Positions 22,396 to 30,632 of a DNA stretch of 35,391 bases are shown here, in pieces. Source of the stretch: a virus; IMG/VR virus record IMGVR_UViG_3300031963_000485, positions 1 to 35,391 of that record. The stretch is one strand, 5' to 3'. The position numbers were made by a program, and so were the translations under genes. Every line of letters starts with the position of its first letter. The stretch's first letter is position 1. Below the pieces are notes generated by a model. The model saw nothing but the letters and a program-made list of their open reading frames with translations, ran no database searches and had not been told where the DNA came from.

Positions 22396-22872
22396 TTAAC
22401 TGATATTGGCGGGAGATGAGGAAGTGGTGGTTGCTCCCGTGGTCGGACCTGCGGGGCTCACCCCAGCGGTTAATTGACCCGCAGGGGTAATAATCGTGGC
22501 GGATTTTACAAAAGCATCCACATTATTGGCTACCGCCGCTGCAATAGCGGGCACAATCTGTTCCGCCATCCAATCAACCATAGCCTCAGTAAGGGCGTTG
22601 GCTAATTCATTTGCCGTCACCTTTTGGATAAGAGCCTCGGAACTCGCCGCCGCCGCCCCGCCAGCGTCATATTCCAAACTTAAAATAGAAGCCGTTTTCA
22701 GTTTTATAGATTTGTAGGCTTGGTCTAAATTTTTACTTCCCGAAAGCGCACCGCTTAAAACTCCACCATCGAGTTTTTTTCTCAGCGAATCTTTGACCTT
22801 TGGGTCTAATAATAATTTTTGTTTTAGGTTGGTTTCAATACCCGTGCGAAGCACTTCTTTGACTAATGGCAT
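22396..22872 (-). CDS. Hub-module protein, Ala/Thr-rich, 158 aa
   Basis: Unrecognised. Basic helical N-terminus (MPLVKEVLRTGIETNLKQKL), a Ser/Ala/Gly-rich middle (DAGGAAAASSEALIQKV), a helical segment with many Ala (EQIVPAIAAAVANNVDAF) and a flexible Ser/Thr/Pro C-terminus. No membrane segment long and hydrophobic enough is clear, though the Ala-rich helix could associate with one. It lies 14 nt after the spike gene and before the late promoter, so a role in the tail tip, or as chaperone or capping protein, is plausible. Leader: TTTAAAAAAATAATCTATT. Confidence 0.65.
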   Translation of the reverse strand: MPLVKEVLRTGIETNLKQKLLLDPKVKDSLRKKLDGGVLSGALSGSKNLDQAYKSIKLKTASILSLEYDAGGAAAASSEALIQKVTANELANALTEAMVDWMAEQIVPAIAAAVANNVDAFVKSATIITPAGQLTAGVSPAGPTTGATTTSSSPANIS

Positions 22873-22886
22873 AATAGATTATTTTT

Positions 22887-23642
22887 TTAAAGGGTTTTAA
22901 CGACGGGAGATGCTCCTCGACCGCTTAAATGTATTTGTGGCTGCATTGGAACAACGGGTGGTGAGGTGGGTGCGCCTAAATTACCAAGATGAGTGTGTGA
23001 GTTGAAAAGAGTTAGGAAACTATCCCCCAAGACTAATTTTTCGGCAGCTCCCGCCCCTAACTCAATAGTTTCCGTGTGGTCGATGGTAACATTAGGGGCG
23101 GTTACCGTCACCCTTTCTCGTGCCACAATATTGATTTGCGGACCGATTAGCTCAATGATACTATCCGTACCAGCGTGTTCAATCGTAATACTCGAATCGG
23201 GGTTAATAATGATTTGGGAATTTTTGTGAAAAATATTAAGCCCCTTCCCTGGGGTGTAAAAAATCTTCATTTCCTCATCCACATCATAAGCCAAGACGTG
23301 GGAATTGATATAAGTGTCGCCTATTTCCGCTTTCACCTCGGGATTAACTGATTGGATAGCGGTATACTCGGCAGCCATCAAATCCCCCTCAGCGAATTGG
23401 ACTCGAACATAAGTTCCCAATTTGGGAACACTAATGTCGGCATACCCCCCATTCTCACCGCCCGCAAACATTTTGCGCCCAAAGGGCTGTGCCCACGGTA
23501 TGGATTCGGGGGCGATGTCATCCCCATCAAATAACCCAAAAACTTTAATTTTACACCGACCCTCTTGTTCGGGGTCGTTATTATCTACAATCTCCCCAAT
23601 GAATATTTTACCCATCAAGTCTTCTTTGTTCAATCCTGCCAT
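22887..23642 (-). CDS. Baseplate spike protein, gp5/gpV-like, without lysozyme domain
   Basis: A 251-residue central spike protein. Residues about 10-100 form an OB-fold like that of gp5/gpV (GKIFIGEIVDNNDPEQEGRC, KIKVFGLF, LGTYVRVQFAEGD). Residues 135-205 are a repetitive beta-strand region (IIINPDSSITIEHAG, NVTIDHTETIELG) suited to a trimeric beta-helix needle. The C-terminal part has FNSHTHLGNLGAPTSPPVVP, with the H-x-H pair (216/218) that in P2-like spikes holds an iron ion near the tip. T4 gp5 has a lysozyme domain between OB fold and needle; none is here. Placed between the tube-initiator-like protein gene and the 158-aa gene, in the usual hub order. Confidence 0.88.
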   Translation of the reverse strand: MAGLNKEDLMGKIFIGEIVDNNDPEQEGRCKIKVFGLFDGDDIAPESIPWAQPFGRKMFAGGENGGYADISVPKLGTYVRVQFAEGDLMAAEYTAIQSVNPEVKAEIGDTYINSHVLAYDVDEEMKIFYTPGKGLNIFHKNSQIIINPDSSITIEHAGTDSIIELIGPQINIVARERVTVTAPNVTIDHTETIELGAGAAEKLVLGDSFLTLFNSHTHLGNLGAPTSPPVVPMQPQIHLSGRGASPVVKTL

Positions 23643-23643
23643 A

Positions 23644-25776
23644 TTATTCTAAAATTGTTTTTCCTAAATTATCGGCTATGATGTTGGTCTCTGTCCCCGA
23701 AAAATTAACATTCTTTTCAATATTGGTATTGATTGTTGGGGCTAACAAATCAACTTGTTCGTTATCTGCTGTTGTGGTAGTCGGAGCTATTAGGCTCACC
23801 TTATCTAACCCTACATTTCCTTTAGGGGGTTCATTAAACTCAACGGTGGATAGTTTAGATTGGGTACTTTCGGGGGCTTCCAAATTGACTTTCGCTGTTT
23901 CTAAAACAGCCTTTGGTGGACTAACCAAGTCGATGCTGCTTTCTATTGGTGTGCCTTCAAAATTACTCTCTAACTCAACCTTTGAATCGGGTGAGGGTTT
24001 TATAGGAAAGCTTAATAGCTTGACCTTAGTATCCGAAGTGGTATTCACGGGTGGCTCTTCGAGGGTCACCGAGGTTTCGATATCGTTACTGATACTTGGG
24101 GCTATTAATTCTACTTTACCACTTGCGGTACTTGAGGATTCTGCGGAGGTTAATTCCACCTTTTCGGGTACTGTATCTGAGGAAACGGGACTAGTTAACT
24201 CCACTTTAGGTGCTTGGAGTGAGTTTTCGGTGGGTGTGCCACTTAACTGAATATTTGAGGGTAGACCAACATTTTTAGTGGGGGCTACAAATAAAACCCT
24301 ATCTAAATTCCCTTGTAAGGACGACCCATTATTTTCCAACACTAAACGAACCGAGTCGAGACTGTTGTTTTTATTTGGGGCGTTTAATACGACAGCATCC
24401 CCACTCATAGGGGGTGTTTGGGTGCTATTTAGGCTAATGTTTCCTAAATTAGTTCTTTGCAGGTTTTCGGAGGCAATGGTATTAATGATGGTTTCGATAG
24501 ATTGGTTTTCTAAATCTGTCCCCACCACGGCATTAGCTAACACCTCTACCGACCCTATGGTGTCCTTTACTAATTCTATTTCCGCCCCCGTTAATTGGAT
24601 ATTGGAGGCGAGGGAATCGGCTATTGGGCTCGCCACCCCCGCATTGGATAACAGACTGCGAGCGGCGGCTCCAGGGTTATTGATAGCACTTTGTAGGGCA
24701 TTGATAGCGTTACTAGCGGAGAAGCCATAGACATTCCCCAAAAGAAGTTTATTGGCGGCATTTCGAGCCACATTTTCTGCGGCATTGATTAAATACTGCG
24801 CCCCACCAAGAGCCGAAAAATAATCACTGAAACTCCTCAATACCTTATCCCCACCATCACTTGCAAATGAACTATCCCTAAAGGATTTGCCTCGCTCGAA
24901 AGCATATTTGGTATCTTGTAAGTAAGCCCCCAATAGACCATATTTATTGATTTCTCGAACTGCACCAACTTTTACTTTAAATTTGACTGAGGCGGGTGTA
25001 CCGTCGGCAAAACGATTTAAATTAGCCAAATATCCCACATCATCGGAAAATGGGTCTATTTCACAATACTCACATCTAAAGGTGTGGAATGTCCCCAAGT
25101 TGTAAGGACCGAGCAAACCAGGTCGTTGCATAGTTCTTATTTCCGCTATGACAATATCCATCATAAAGTATCTCTGACAATCGGGAGCTGCCCATCGGTG
25201 ATAGGTGGCATCCCAAATAGATTTACGATACAAATCTAATATATAGGTCATCTTTAAATCAATGGTTTCTAAACATTCAAAAGTCAGAACCACATCCTTG
25301 GTGCGAAAATTATTACTAGGGTTGATTTTCCACAAGCTATCCACCCCCGATATTTTTTGAATCATCCAAGGGGTTTTTTTGAATATTTTAATAAACCCCG
25401 CTTGGAATTCTTCCATCATTTTAGCCCTATAATGTTCATTTCTTCTCCTAAAATAACCAATCACCGAATCTGATTGTTGCTGTTGGGCTTGTTCACTTGT
25501 ACTCAGATTATCGGGTATTAAAAGACCTTGGGGTAAATAATCCCTATTGTAGTTATCATTAGCCCCCAAAATAGCCAAATCGGGTTGTAGGTACACCCAA
25601 AACCCTAAGTAAGTGGGGTCTTCATTTTCTATCCACTTATCAACCCCCGAGGATACACCTACCCCAAGACCATTCTCTGATAAGCTAATGTCTATGTTGA
25701 GGTTTTTAAACGGACTAGGGTTGAATTGTCCATTTCCGTTTAAGAAATTTTTCGTTATGGAGTCAGTTTTATTCAT
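23644..25776 (-). CDS. Tail-tube-initiator-like baseplate protein with fifteen-residue repeats
   Basis: A 710-residue protein. Residues about 100-290 resemble the tube/tube-initiator fold (T4 gp48, gp54, gp19): RRRNEHYRAKMMEEFQAGFI, then PWMIQKISGVDSLWKINP, KDVVLTFECLETIDLKMTYI and LDLYRKSIWDATYHRW. Residues about 310-445 are an Ala/Asn-rich linker. Residues 446-703 consist of strict fifteen-residue repeats with consensus [K/S]-V-x-L-x-x-P (KVELTSPVSSDTVPE, KVELIAPSISNDIET, KVSLIAPTTTTADNE). A tube-end protein should cap the hub and start polymerisation of the tube; the repeat tail may be a scaffold, length or flexible ruler, or exterior decoration. Stop is 1 nt before the spike gene's start. 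No homologous repeat domain comes to mind. Confidence 0.72.
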   Translation of the reverse strand: MNKTDSITKNFLNGNGQFNPSPFKNLNIDISLSENGLGVGVSSGVDKWIENEDPTYLGFWVYLQPDLAILGANDNYNRDYLPQGLLIPDNLSTSEQAQQQQSDSVIGYFRRRNEHYRAKMMEEFQAGFIKIFKKTPWMIQKISGVDSLWKINPSNNFRTKDVVLTFECLETIDLKMTYILDLYRKSIWDATYHRWAAPDCQRYFMMDIVIAEIRTMQRPGLLGPYNLGTFHTFRCEYCEIDPFSDDVGYLANLNRFADGTPASVKFKVKVGAVREINKYGLLGAYLQDTKYAFERGKSFRDSSFASDGGDKVLRSFSDYFSALGGAQYLINAAENVARNAANKLLLGNVYGFSASNAINALQSAINNPGAAARSLLSNAGVASPIADSLASNIQLTGAEIELVKDTIGSVEVLANAVVGTDLENQSIETIINTIASENLQRTNLGNISLNSTQTPPMSGDAVVLNAPNKNNSLDSVRLVLENNGSSLQGNLDRVLFVAPTKNVGLPSNIQLSGTPTENSLQAPKVELTSPVSSDTVPEKVELTSAESSSTASGKVELIAPSISNDIETSVTLEEPPVNTTSDTKVKLLSFPIKPSPDSKVELESNFEGTPIESSIDLVSPPKAVLETAKVNLEAPESTQSKLSTVEFNEPPKGNVGLDKVSLIAPTTTTADNEQVDLLAPTINTNIEKNVNFSGTETNIIADNLGKTILE
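23668..24441 (-). repeat. Forty-five-base / fifteen-residue tandem repeats within the tail protein
   Basis: Residues 446-703 of the 710-aa protein. Twelve consecutive units (residues 524-703) are exactly fifteen residues; the earlier five are 14-18 residues. Consensus [KST]-[VI]-x-[LF]-x-x-P-x8. The repeats are conserved at protein level and not as identical DNA, indicating an old, functionally maintained array. The long open frames on the opposite strand here are by-products of this low-complexity coding. Confidence 0.85.
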
Positions 25777-25789
25777 TTAATTAGTTATT

Positions 25790-27340
25790 TTAGTTGGTGA
25801 ACGAAGGCTCTTCGTTCGGAGGACCACCAGGAACAGGCCACTCTCTTCGAGTTAATTTGAATGATTGAGTCATCCCTGGCTCGGGTGTTTTTTTATTTGG
25901 GCTGTTGGAAAAGTCTGTTGATTTTGGGGTCATGCTATAGGTGAATTTCATCCCGTCAACCATGTAATACCCACTGTAAAACTGGTCCATAGCGGCTACG
26001 GTTTCCGACTTGGGTTTTTGTTGGTCATCGGGGGTGGCATCCAAACTTCTTTTAGCATTATCGGATTGGGTGTGTAATACCACAGGTAATCGTTCCCCCC
26101 TATAAATATTTGGATTCCAACGCTCTATATCCACCTCAATAAATAATTTTTCCAATTCGGAATTATTTCGGGCATTCCAAATCTCCGAATATAAGTATTT
26201 ATCGTGGACATCTCGATATTGAATCCCTCTCCAAAAATAACGATTTTGAGTTTCCCACCATTTTTCTTTGGATGTCCCATCTGCCGCCTTAATGGTGGAG
26301 CGACCCTTCAAGAGGATTTTTTTCTCCTCCGCACCTGGGGTCGTAATCGGGTCAACGAAAATTTCCCAAGGCTGCCCCGAAGCTTGGTCAAAAAATTGGA
26401 CATAACTTTTATATCCCCAATCCTTAACCACGTCTAACGAATTGTTTTCGACTCGGTACTGTTTAATATACATATTCGTCCCCTTGAAGTTATCCATATC
26501 GGATAAAAGTTTGGCTGATTGGGCTTGGTTTCTCTCCTCTTGATTCGAGTCACTCAAAAAATTCTTGAACGCCGAGGTATCCACAATGGCGGCATCAATC
26601 GAACCATCACTATCAATTTGGTTATTCACATTAATGAAGTTCAAATGATAATAAACATCGATAAAACAAGAAAAGAAACTCGACTCATCTTTCCAAGCGT
26701 GCTTCACTATTTTTTGAATGTATTTTTGGTAGGTGTCATTCGGATTAATCCAAATTTGTTCGTCATCGGTAAAATTTTCATTGGTAGCAAACCCAAGATT
26801 TAAGTCTTGGCATATCGTCTGCAAGACATCGAAACTAGTACCCGTATAGGCTTTTTTATTTTCATCTAACATCCGAGGGATAAACAAATCCCCATAAATT
26901 TCCAATGAACCCCCCATACCCTCTCTAGTCCCTTTTCCACCATTGACCGAAGTGACGATATAGTCATTTCGGATGGGTTTGAACACATCATTCTTGGCTC
27001 GAATAAAGATGGAAACGATATCCCCATCCTTGGGAATCCCGCTCGATTTAAAGGCGGCACTATTAGTCAACACCACCTTTAAATAAAGTTTAGGTAAAAA
27101 ACCCGTGGCATCTATTTGCACCTTATTCATTTCTTGTTGATTAAAGGTGTATGAATTGATAGTGATTTGTGGATAATCTGTACCCACCTCTAAATGGTAC
27201 TGCCGCCCCGTTTTTTTATCTTGGAGATTTTCGGGTAATTTTTCACTTGTGCCCGTGTAGGCATCTTCGAATATCATATCATCCAACTCAATAGTGGGCG
27301 ATATGATAGAGCGGATAATACTTTTTTCCTCTTGTGGCAT
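25790..27340 (-). CDS. Baseplate hub protein, gp27 / late-control-D-like
   Basis: A 516-residue hub protein. The N-terminal half opens with ITINSYTFNQQEMNKVQIDA, then PKLYLKVVLTNSAAFK, GDIVSIFIRAKND and DYIVTSVNGGKG, the beta-barrel pattern of gp27/gpD-type hub proteins. The helical insertion FDVLQTICQDLNLGFATN followed by NPNDTYQKYIQKIVKHAW is the typical linker between the two barrels. The C-terminal part is rich in aromatic strands (YFWRGIQYRDVHDKYLYSEI) and ends in a Pro-rich tail. Hub trimers join the wedges, spike and tube. Genes for spike and tube-initiator-like protein lie directly downstream. ATG shares one base with the stop of the LysM/gp53-like gene. Confidence 0.8.
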   Translation of the reverse strand: MPQEEKSIIRSIISPTIELDDMIFEDAYTGTSEKLPENLQDKKTGRQYHLEVGTDYPQITINSYTFNQQEMNKVQIDATGFLPKLYLKVVLTNSAAFKSSGIPKDGDIVSIFIRAKNDVFKPIRNDYIVTSVNGGKGTREGMGGSLEIYGDLFIPRMLDENKKAYTGTSFDVLQTICQDLNLGFATNENFTDDEQIWINPNDTYQKYIQKIVKHAWKDESSFFSCFIDVYYHLNFINVNNQIDSDGSIDAAIVDTSAFKNFLSDSNQEERNQAQSAKLLSDMDNFKGTNMYIKQYRVENNSLDVVKDWGYKSYVQFFDQASGQPWEIFVDPITTPGAEEKKILLKGRSTIKAADGTSKEKWWETQNRYFWRGIQYRDVHDKYLYSEIWNARNNSELEKLFIEVDIERWNPNIYRGERLPVVLHTQSDNAKRSLDATPDDQQKPKSETVAAMDQFYSGYYMVDGMKFTYSMTPKSTDFSNSPNKKTPEPGMTQSFKLTRREWPVPGGPPNEEPSFTN

Positions 27341-27951
27341 TATTTTTTACCATTTTTTACTAAACGAGCAATAAAATCACTTTTGCTGATGGAATCCCCG
27401 ACCTCGGTGATACTCTTCGAGACGTTCGGTCCGAAGTAAATCTTCCCACCCTTGATTTCAATTTCTTTGTCCCCAAAAGCTGCATAGTTGGGTGGTAGGT
27501 TGGTACTATCCACCTTGACTCCTTGTTTTTTTCTTTTCTCAAACTCTTTGAGTTTGGGGTCAATTTTTGATTTCTTTTCGGGAGATAGGTACTGCTCTCG
27601 AACATCATTTTTTGCTGATAGGTTCGTTCCGCTGTTACGCATATTTTTAGAGGTACTGTACGGCTCGAACATTACAAAAATATCATCTTTATCAATAGCC
27701 AAGGGGTTACTGATACCATTAAATTTTAATAGCATTTCCATATAATCATCCACTACCACATACATATCTATGGTTACTAAATCGGGGCGCATCACATTGG
27801 AATCGGGAACAAAGTAATAACTGATACCAATCGGTCCAGAGTCCCCTTGGGTGTAGTTAATATCCTTTTCCAAGAAATCGATAAAGGAGTTTCCTTGTTT
27901 ATCGGTGATAACCTTTTTGGTTTCTTGGGTCGCATTAAAAATGAACGGCAT
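27340..27951 (-). CDS. Baseplate wedge protein with LysM-like region, gp53-like
   Basis: A 203-residue protein. Residues 58-97 (LVTIDMYVVVDDYMEMLLKF, NGISNPLAIDKDDIFVMFE) match the LysM-like pattern Y-x-v-x-DD-x-l-x-x-l-L-x-x-NGI-x-NP-x-x-l-x-x-GD found in tail proteins such as P2 gpX and T4 gp53; FNGISNP is the hallmark. In tail proteins this module binds other wedge subunits rather than peptidoglycan. The C-terminal half is lysine-rich and probably extended (PEKKSKIDPKLKEFEKRKKQ). The N-terminus has a strand segment with GPIGISYYFVPDSN. It fits gp53 by position before the hub, though the length is similar and not diagnostic. Confidence 0.7.
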   Translation of the reverse strand: MPFIFNATQETKKVITDKQGNSFIDFLEKDINYTQGDSGPIGISYYFVPDSNVMRPDLVTIDMYVVVDDYMEMLLKFNGISNPLAIDKDDIFVMFEPYSTSKNMRNSGTNLSAKNDVREQYLSPEKKSKIDPKLKEFEKRKKQGVKVDSTNLPPNYAAFGDKEIEIKGGKIYFGPNVSKSITEVGDSISKSDFIARLVKNGKK

Positions 27952-27966
27952 AGTTTAGTATCTTTT

Positions 27967-30246
27967 TTATTTATTCGAATTACTTTTGGTGTCGGGTTTT
28001 TTATCCCCATCCGATTTGGCAAAACCGTGATTGTAAATAGCCACCGCCGAGTTGTACACGGGGGATAAAGCCTTGCCCGCACTGCTCGAAATTCTGTCTA
28101 TTTGAGTTGGGTCACCTAACAATGGGTTTTTGTATTTTCCCGAAGGAACTTTCTGTGAGTTGTATTGTTTGGTGTTTTTGTAGTAACTTTCATCCTTTTT
28201 GGTGTCGTGGATTGCCGAAGAATCGATATCCAAACCACTTTGTAGACCAGGTGGTACGGAGTATAATCGACCACTACCTTTATTAAACATGGATTCGATT
28301 GCCGTTTTGTCTCGGGGCATTCCGTGTTTTAGGGTAACTGTGGCTTTGATTTCTGTCGGAAAGTCATCAGGACCGAGTTCATCACTAAACTCAATCTTAA
28401 TCCCATCGCAAATTAAATTCCCCACCATCATCATGGGGTTCATAGGATTCCCCACAGTTATGTGCCATTCTCCGATAGGTTCACCAGTGAGGATGGAGCG
28501 GAGTTGGTGCGTACTAACCTTACCTCGGGTAGAATTTAATTTCATAGCGGCAGAAGCCCCACCTGCGGCAACACTTTTCAATCCTTCAATCGGGTCATCT
28601 AGAATTTTATTGAATAAATCCGTTAGATTGTTTTTAGCATCGGTTACTTGGGACATTACGGCATCGAAAAATTTGGCGGGGTTGCCCTCAATCCAAGCTT
28701 GTTTCCCCGCATCCCCACCTAAAAATGGAGATAAGCTACCGTGATTACCATTGGGCATCATACGGTTTTCCCCACCCCAAAACGGAGCGGTGTTGAAAGT
28801 TAAAATCATTAGATTACCAATAATATCTAACATCACCGCTTTACTATTAACCCCCCCGATACTTCGAGCCACATATTCAAATTGTAGGGTGATAGAGTGG
28901 GTAAACTCAATCCCCCTTTCTCGACCCATGGTACTATCAATTACGGTCACAGGACCGTAAATTTTATTGGCATACGGACCGTTGTTATACGGGTCGGGCG
29001 GCACAACGGGTTCGGGCTTGTCTCGTGCGCCCTCTACTCCCGATTGCCCAAAACCAATGGCACGAGCCAAATTCGGAAAGGGTGAACTTGCGTCGGCGGG
29101 TGAGCCGTTCGGGGTAATTTCCCAAACATCGGCTTTAAATTCTTTCCATTTGAGCTTGGCTTCTATCGGTCCGAGAATCGAAGATATTTTATTGCCCGTA
29201 TCCTCACCTAAATAAGTGACAGCGTGCGCTACCGAGGCTAATTTATCCCCCTTGCCCGAATTTTTATAATTTTGGTCTTCCCCACTAGTGACGTTATCAA
29301 TCACGGGTCGAGTGTATCGACGGAGGGTGACCATATAATTGAGGGGGATTTTCTTAAACCACTTACAAAAAACAAAATCTTGGTAGCGATATGGGAATTT
29401 TTTGTTATCATCCTTTTGAGACCAAAAAATCAAATCATTTACCGTCAATTCTTGCGTGGTACTTACGGGTGTGTTATCATCTTGTAGTTTATCAAATTGG
29501 GCGGTGTTGTCATACCACCTTTTTTGCCCCTCACGGTCAACTAACACCTTTAGGGAATCGCTCTTATTACTTGCCCCGCCACTCGCAATAAAATTGATAT
29601 ATGAGTTATTGGACATTAAAGAGGGTACGCCCCTAAATTCACTCAAACCCGAACCATACCAATAGTCGGCTTGGGATAGATTTTTATCTTGAACATTTAG
29701 CAATTTTTTATCCCCTGTTGGGGTTGCCCCAGCTTGGGGGGTGGCATCCGCTGCTGATTTATTGATGACAAAACCATCCACGAGTGGGGCGATATCATTG
29801 GGGTCGGCAGAATAAGAATAAACCACTCGAACATCATTCGGGTTTTCACTAGTGTTAGTGATAAAAATCAATCGTTTATCGAAAGGTTGAGTATCGTCTA
29901 AAATAGGGGCATTGTTGTTGGCATCTTGAGTGTTAGTGCTACCGCTCGCATTCAATTCATTGGACGAACCACCTCTCGGTGGATATACGGCATTGAATCC
30001 AAATCTTGCTTCAAGTGCCGCTCTACCACCCTCCAATACTTGGGGGACGCCACTCGGTCCAGCAAAGGTGATATCTTGATAGACTATAAAAATTGGTGTT
30101 TCGAGTATTATTGCCACTAAGTACGGCGGGTTGGTCGGACCACCTTGTGGGTTTCCTGGCTCTATAACTTGGTTTGGGTTATTGAAACTGAAACCTGCAT
30201 TGGCGGCTTCCTCCGCAAGGGCACCAGTTGGGACACTTATTGCCAT
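27967..30246 (-). CDS. Large tail-tube-associated / baseplate protein, 759 aa
   Basis: First gene of the hub operon. Residues about 20-130 contain a beta-rich N-terminus (PPYLVAIILETPIFIVYQDI) and low-complexity Asn/Ser/Thr segments. A central part has FVFCKWFKKIPLNYMVTLRR and GIEFTHSITLQFEYVARSIG. The C-terminal third has GEWHITVGNPMNPMMMVGNL and ICDGIKIEFSDELGPDDFPT, EIKATVTLKHGMPRDK, a well-structured strand series that I associate (from memory) with tube-fold tail proteins in Bacteroidota myoviruses. The end is lysine- and serine-rich and probably disordered. A role at the tube/baseplate junction (gp48-like) or as an internal tape-associated component fits. It starts 23 nt after a GATATATA motif. 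Confidence 0.65.
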   Translation of the reverse strand: MAISVPTGALAEEAANAGFSFNNPNQVIEPGNPQGGPTNPPYLVAIILETPIFIVYQDITFAGPSGVPQVLEGGRAALEARFGFNAVYPPRGGSSNELNASGSTNTQDANNNAPILDDTQPFDKRLIFITNTSENPNDVRVVYSYSADPNDIAPLVDGFVINKSAADATPQAGATPTGDKKLLNVQDKNLSQADYWYGSGLSEFRGVPSLMSNNSYINFIASGGASNKSDSLKVLVDREGQKRWYDNTAQFDKLQDDNTPVSTTQELTVNDLIFWSQKDDNKKFPYRYQDFVFCKWFKKIPLNYMVTLRRYTRPVIDNVTSGEDQNYKNSGKGDKLASVAHAVTYLGEDTGNKISSILGPIEAKLKWKEFKADVWEITPNGSPADASSPFPNLARAIGFGQSGVEGARDKPEPVVPPDPYNNGPYANKIYGPVTVIDSTMGRERGIEFTHSITLQFEYVARSIGGVNSKAVMLDIIGNLMILTFNTAPFWGGENRMMPNGNHGSLSPFLGGDAGKQAWIEGNPAKFFDAVMSQVTDAKNNLTDLFNKILDDPIEGLKSVAAGGASAAMKLNSTRGKVSTHQLRSILTGEPIGEWHITVGNPMNPMMMVGNLICDGIKIEFSDELGPDDFPTEIKATVTLKHGMPRDKTAIESMFNKGSGRLYSVPPGLQSGLDIDSSAIHDTKKDESYYKNTKQYNSQKVPSGKYKNPLLGDPTQIDRISSSAGKALSPVYNSAVAIYNHGFAKSDGDKKPDTKSNSNK

Positions 30247-30268
30247 ATTGTAAATTCTCTTTTAAATA

Positions 30269-30276
30269 TATATATC
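30269..30276 (-). promoter_or_regulatory. Late-promoter motif GATATATA
   Basis: Minus-strand CTCTGATATATATATTTAAAAG, with the motif 22 nt before ATG 30246, the same distance as at the 14594 and 34126 copies. It would drive the hub operon from the 759-aa gene to the 158-aa gene. Confidence 0.55.
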
Positions 30277-30281
30277 AGAGA

Positions 30282-30293
30282 ACATTATAATGT
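30282..30293. promoter_or_regulatory. Perfect 12-bp palindrome between divergent genes
   Basis: ACATTATAATGT is a perfect palindrome beside the late-promoter motif and between the divergent 759-aa and 102-aa genes. It could be an operator for a dimeric regulator. No repressor is identifiable in the window, and AT-rich palindromes of this size can occur by chance. Confidence 0.3.
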
Positions 30294-30323
30294 CCATATT
30301 TTCTAAAAATAACTTTTCTAAAA

Positions 30324-30632
30324 ATGTCAAAGATTTTAAAATTTTCGGATTTCGAGAGTCGAAATCTCCAAGAAGAAGAGGAGGGTAAATCTTATTTACA
30401 GAAACTCCAAAATATTTCCCAACAAACCGAGAAACTAATGGAGTTGATTTCGGATAACGAGGAGTTAGAGGCTTGGGTGCAAGACAAAATTACGATTGCG
30501 GAACATAACATAGAGGCAATACTTGGTTATTACCAATCGAGCAAAAAAGGGGGTACTGATATGCCCTTAGAACCTAACCCAAACAACCCCGAACTTAAGA
30601 AACCTACTAAACCTTTGTTTGACCGCAAATGA
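30324..30632 (+). CDS. Tagged small helical protein, 102 aa
   Basis: The N-terminus MSKILKFSDFESRNLQEEEE has the F-x-x-F then LQE tag type seen on other proteins here. The remainder, LQNISQQTEKLMELISDNEE, LEAWVQDKITIAEHNIEAIL, is a helical segment seen, from memory, in small virion-associated proteins of T4-like marine phages (the LEAWVQDKI-AEHNI core). The C-terminus is Pro/Asn-rich and unstructured. It precedes the CapA-like gene with a 4-nt ATGA overlap, so the two are co-translated. Start ATG 30324 is the second of two tandem TTTTCTAAAAAT leader repeats. Confidence 0.7.
   Translation: MSKILKFSDFESRNLQEEEEGKSYLQKLQNISQQTEKLMELISDNEELEAWVQDKITIAEHNIEAILGYYQSSKKGGTDMPLEPNPNNPELKKPTKPLFDRK

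Noticed and set aside
22887-23642. Lysozyme domain in the spike protein, as in T4 gp5
   Set aside because: The OB fold passes directly into needle repeats; no E-D-T-type catalytic region or extra length.
23678-24250. Plus-strand ORF of 190 aa opposite the repeat domain
   Set aside because: The open frame follows from low-complexity repeat coding on the minus strand; no family pattern is visible.
23668-24441. CRISPR-like array
   Set aside because: The regular 45-nt period is within a continuous protein frame with no identical direct repeats or spacers.
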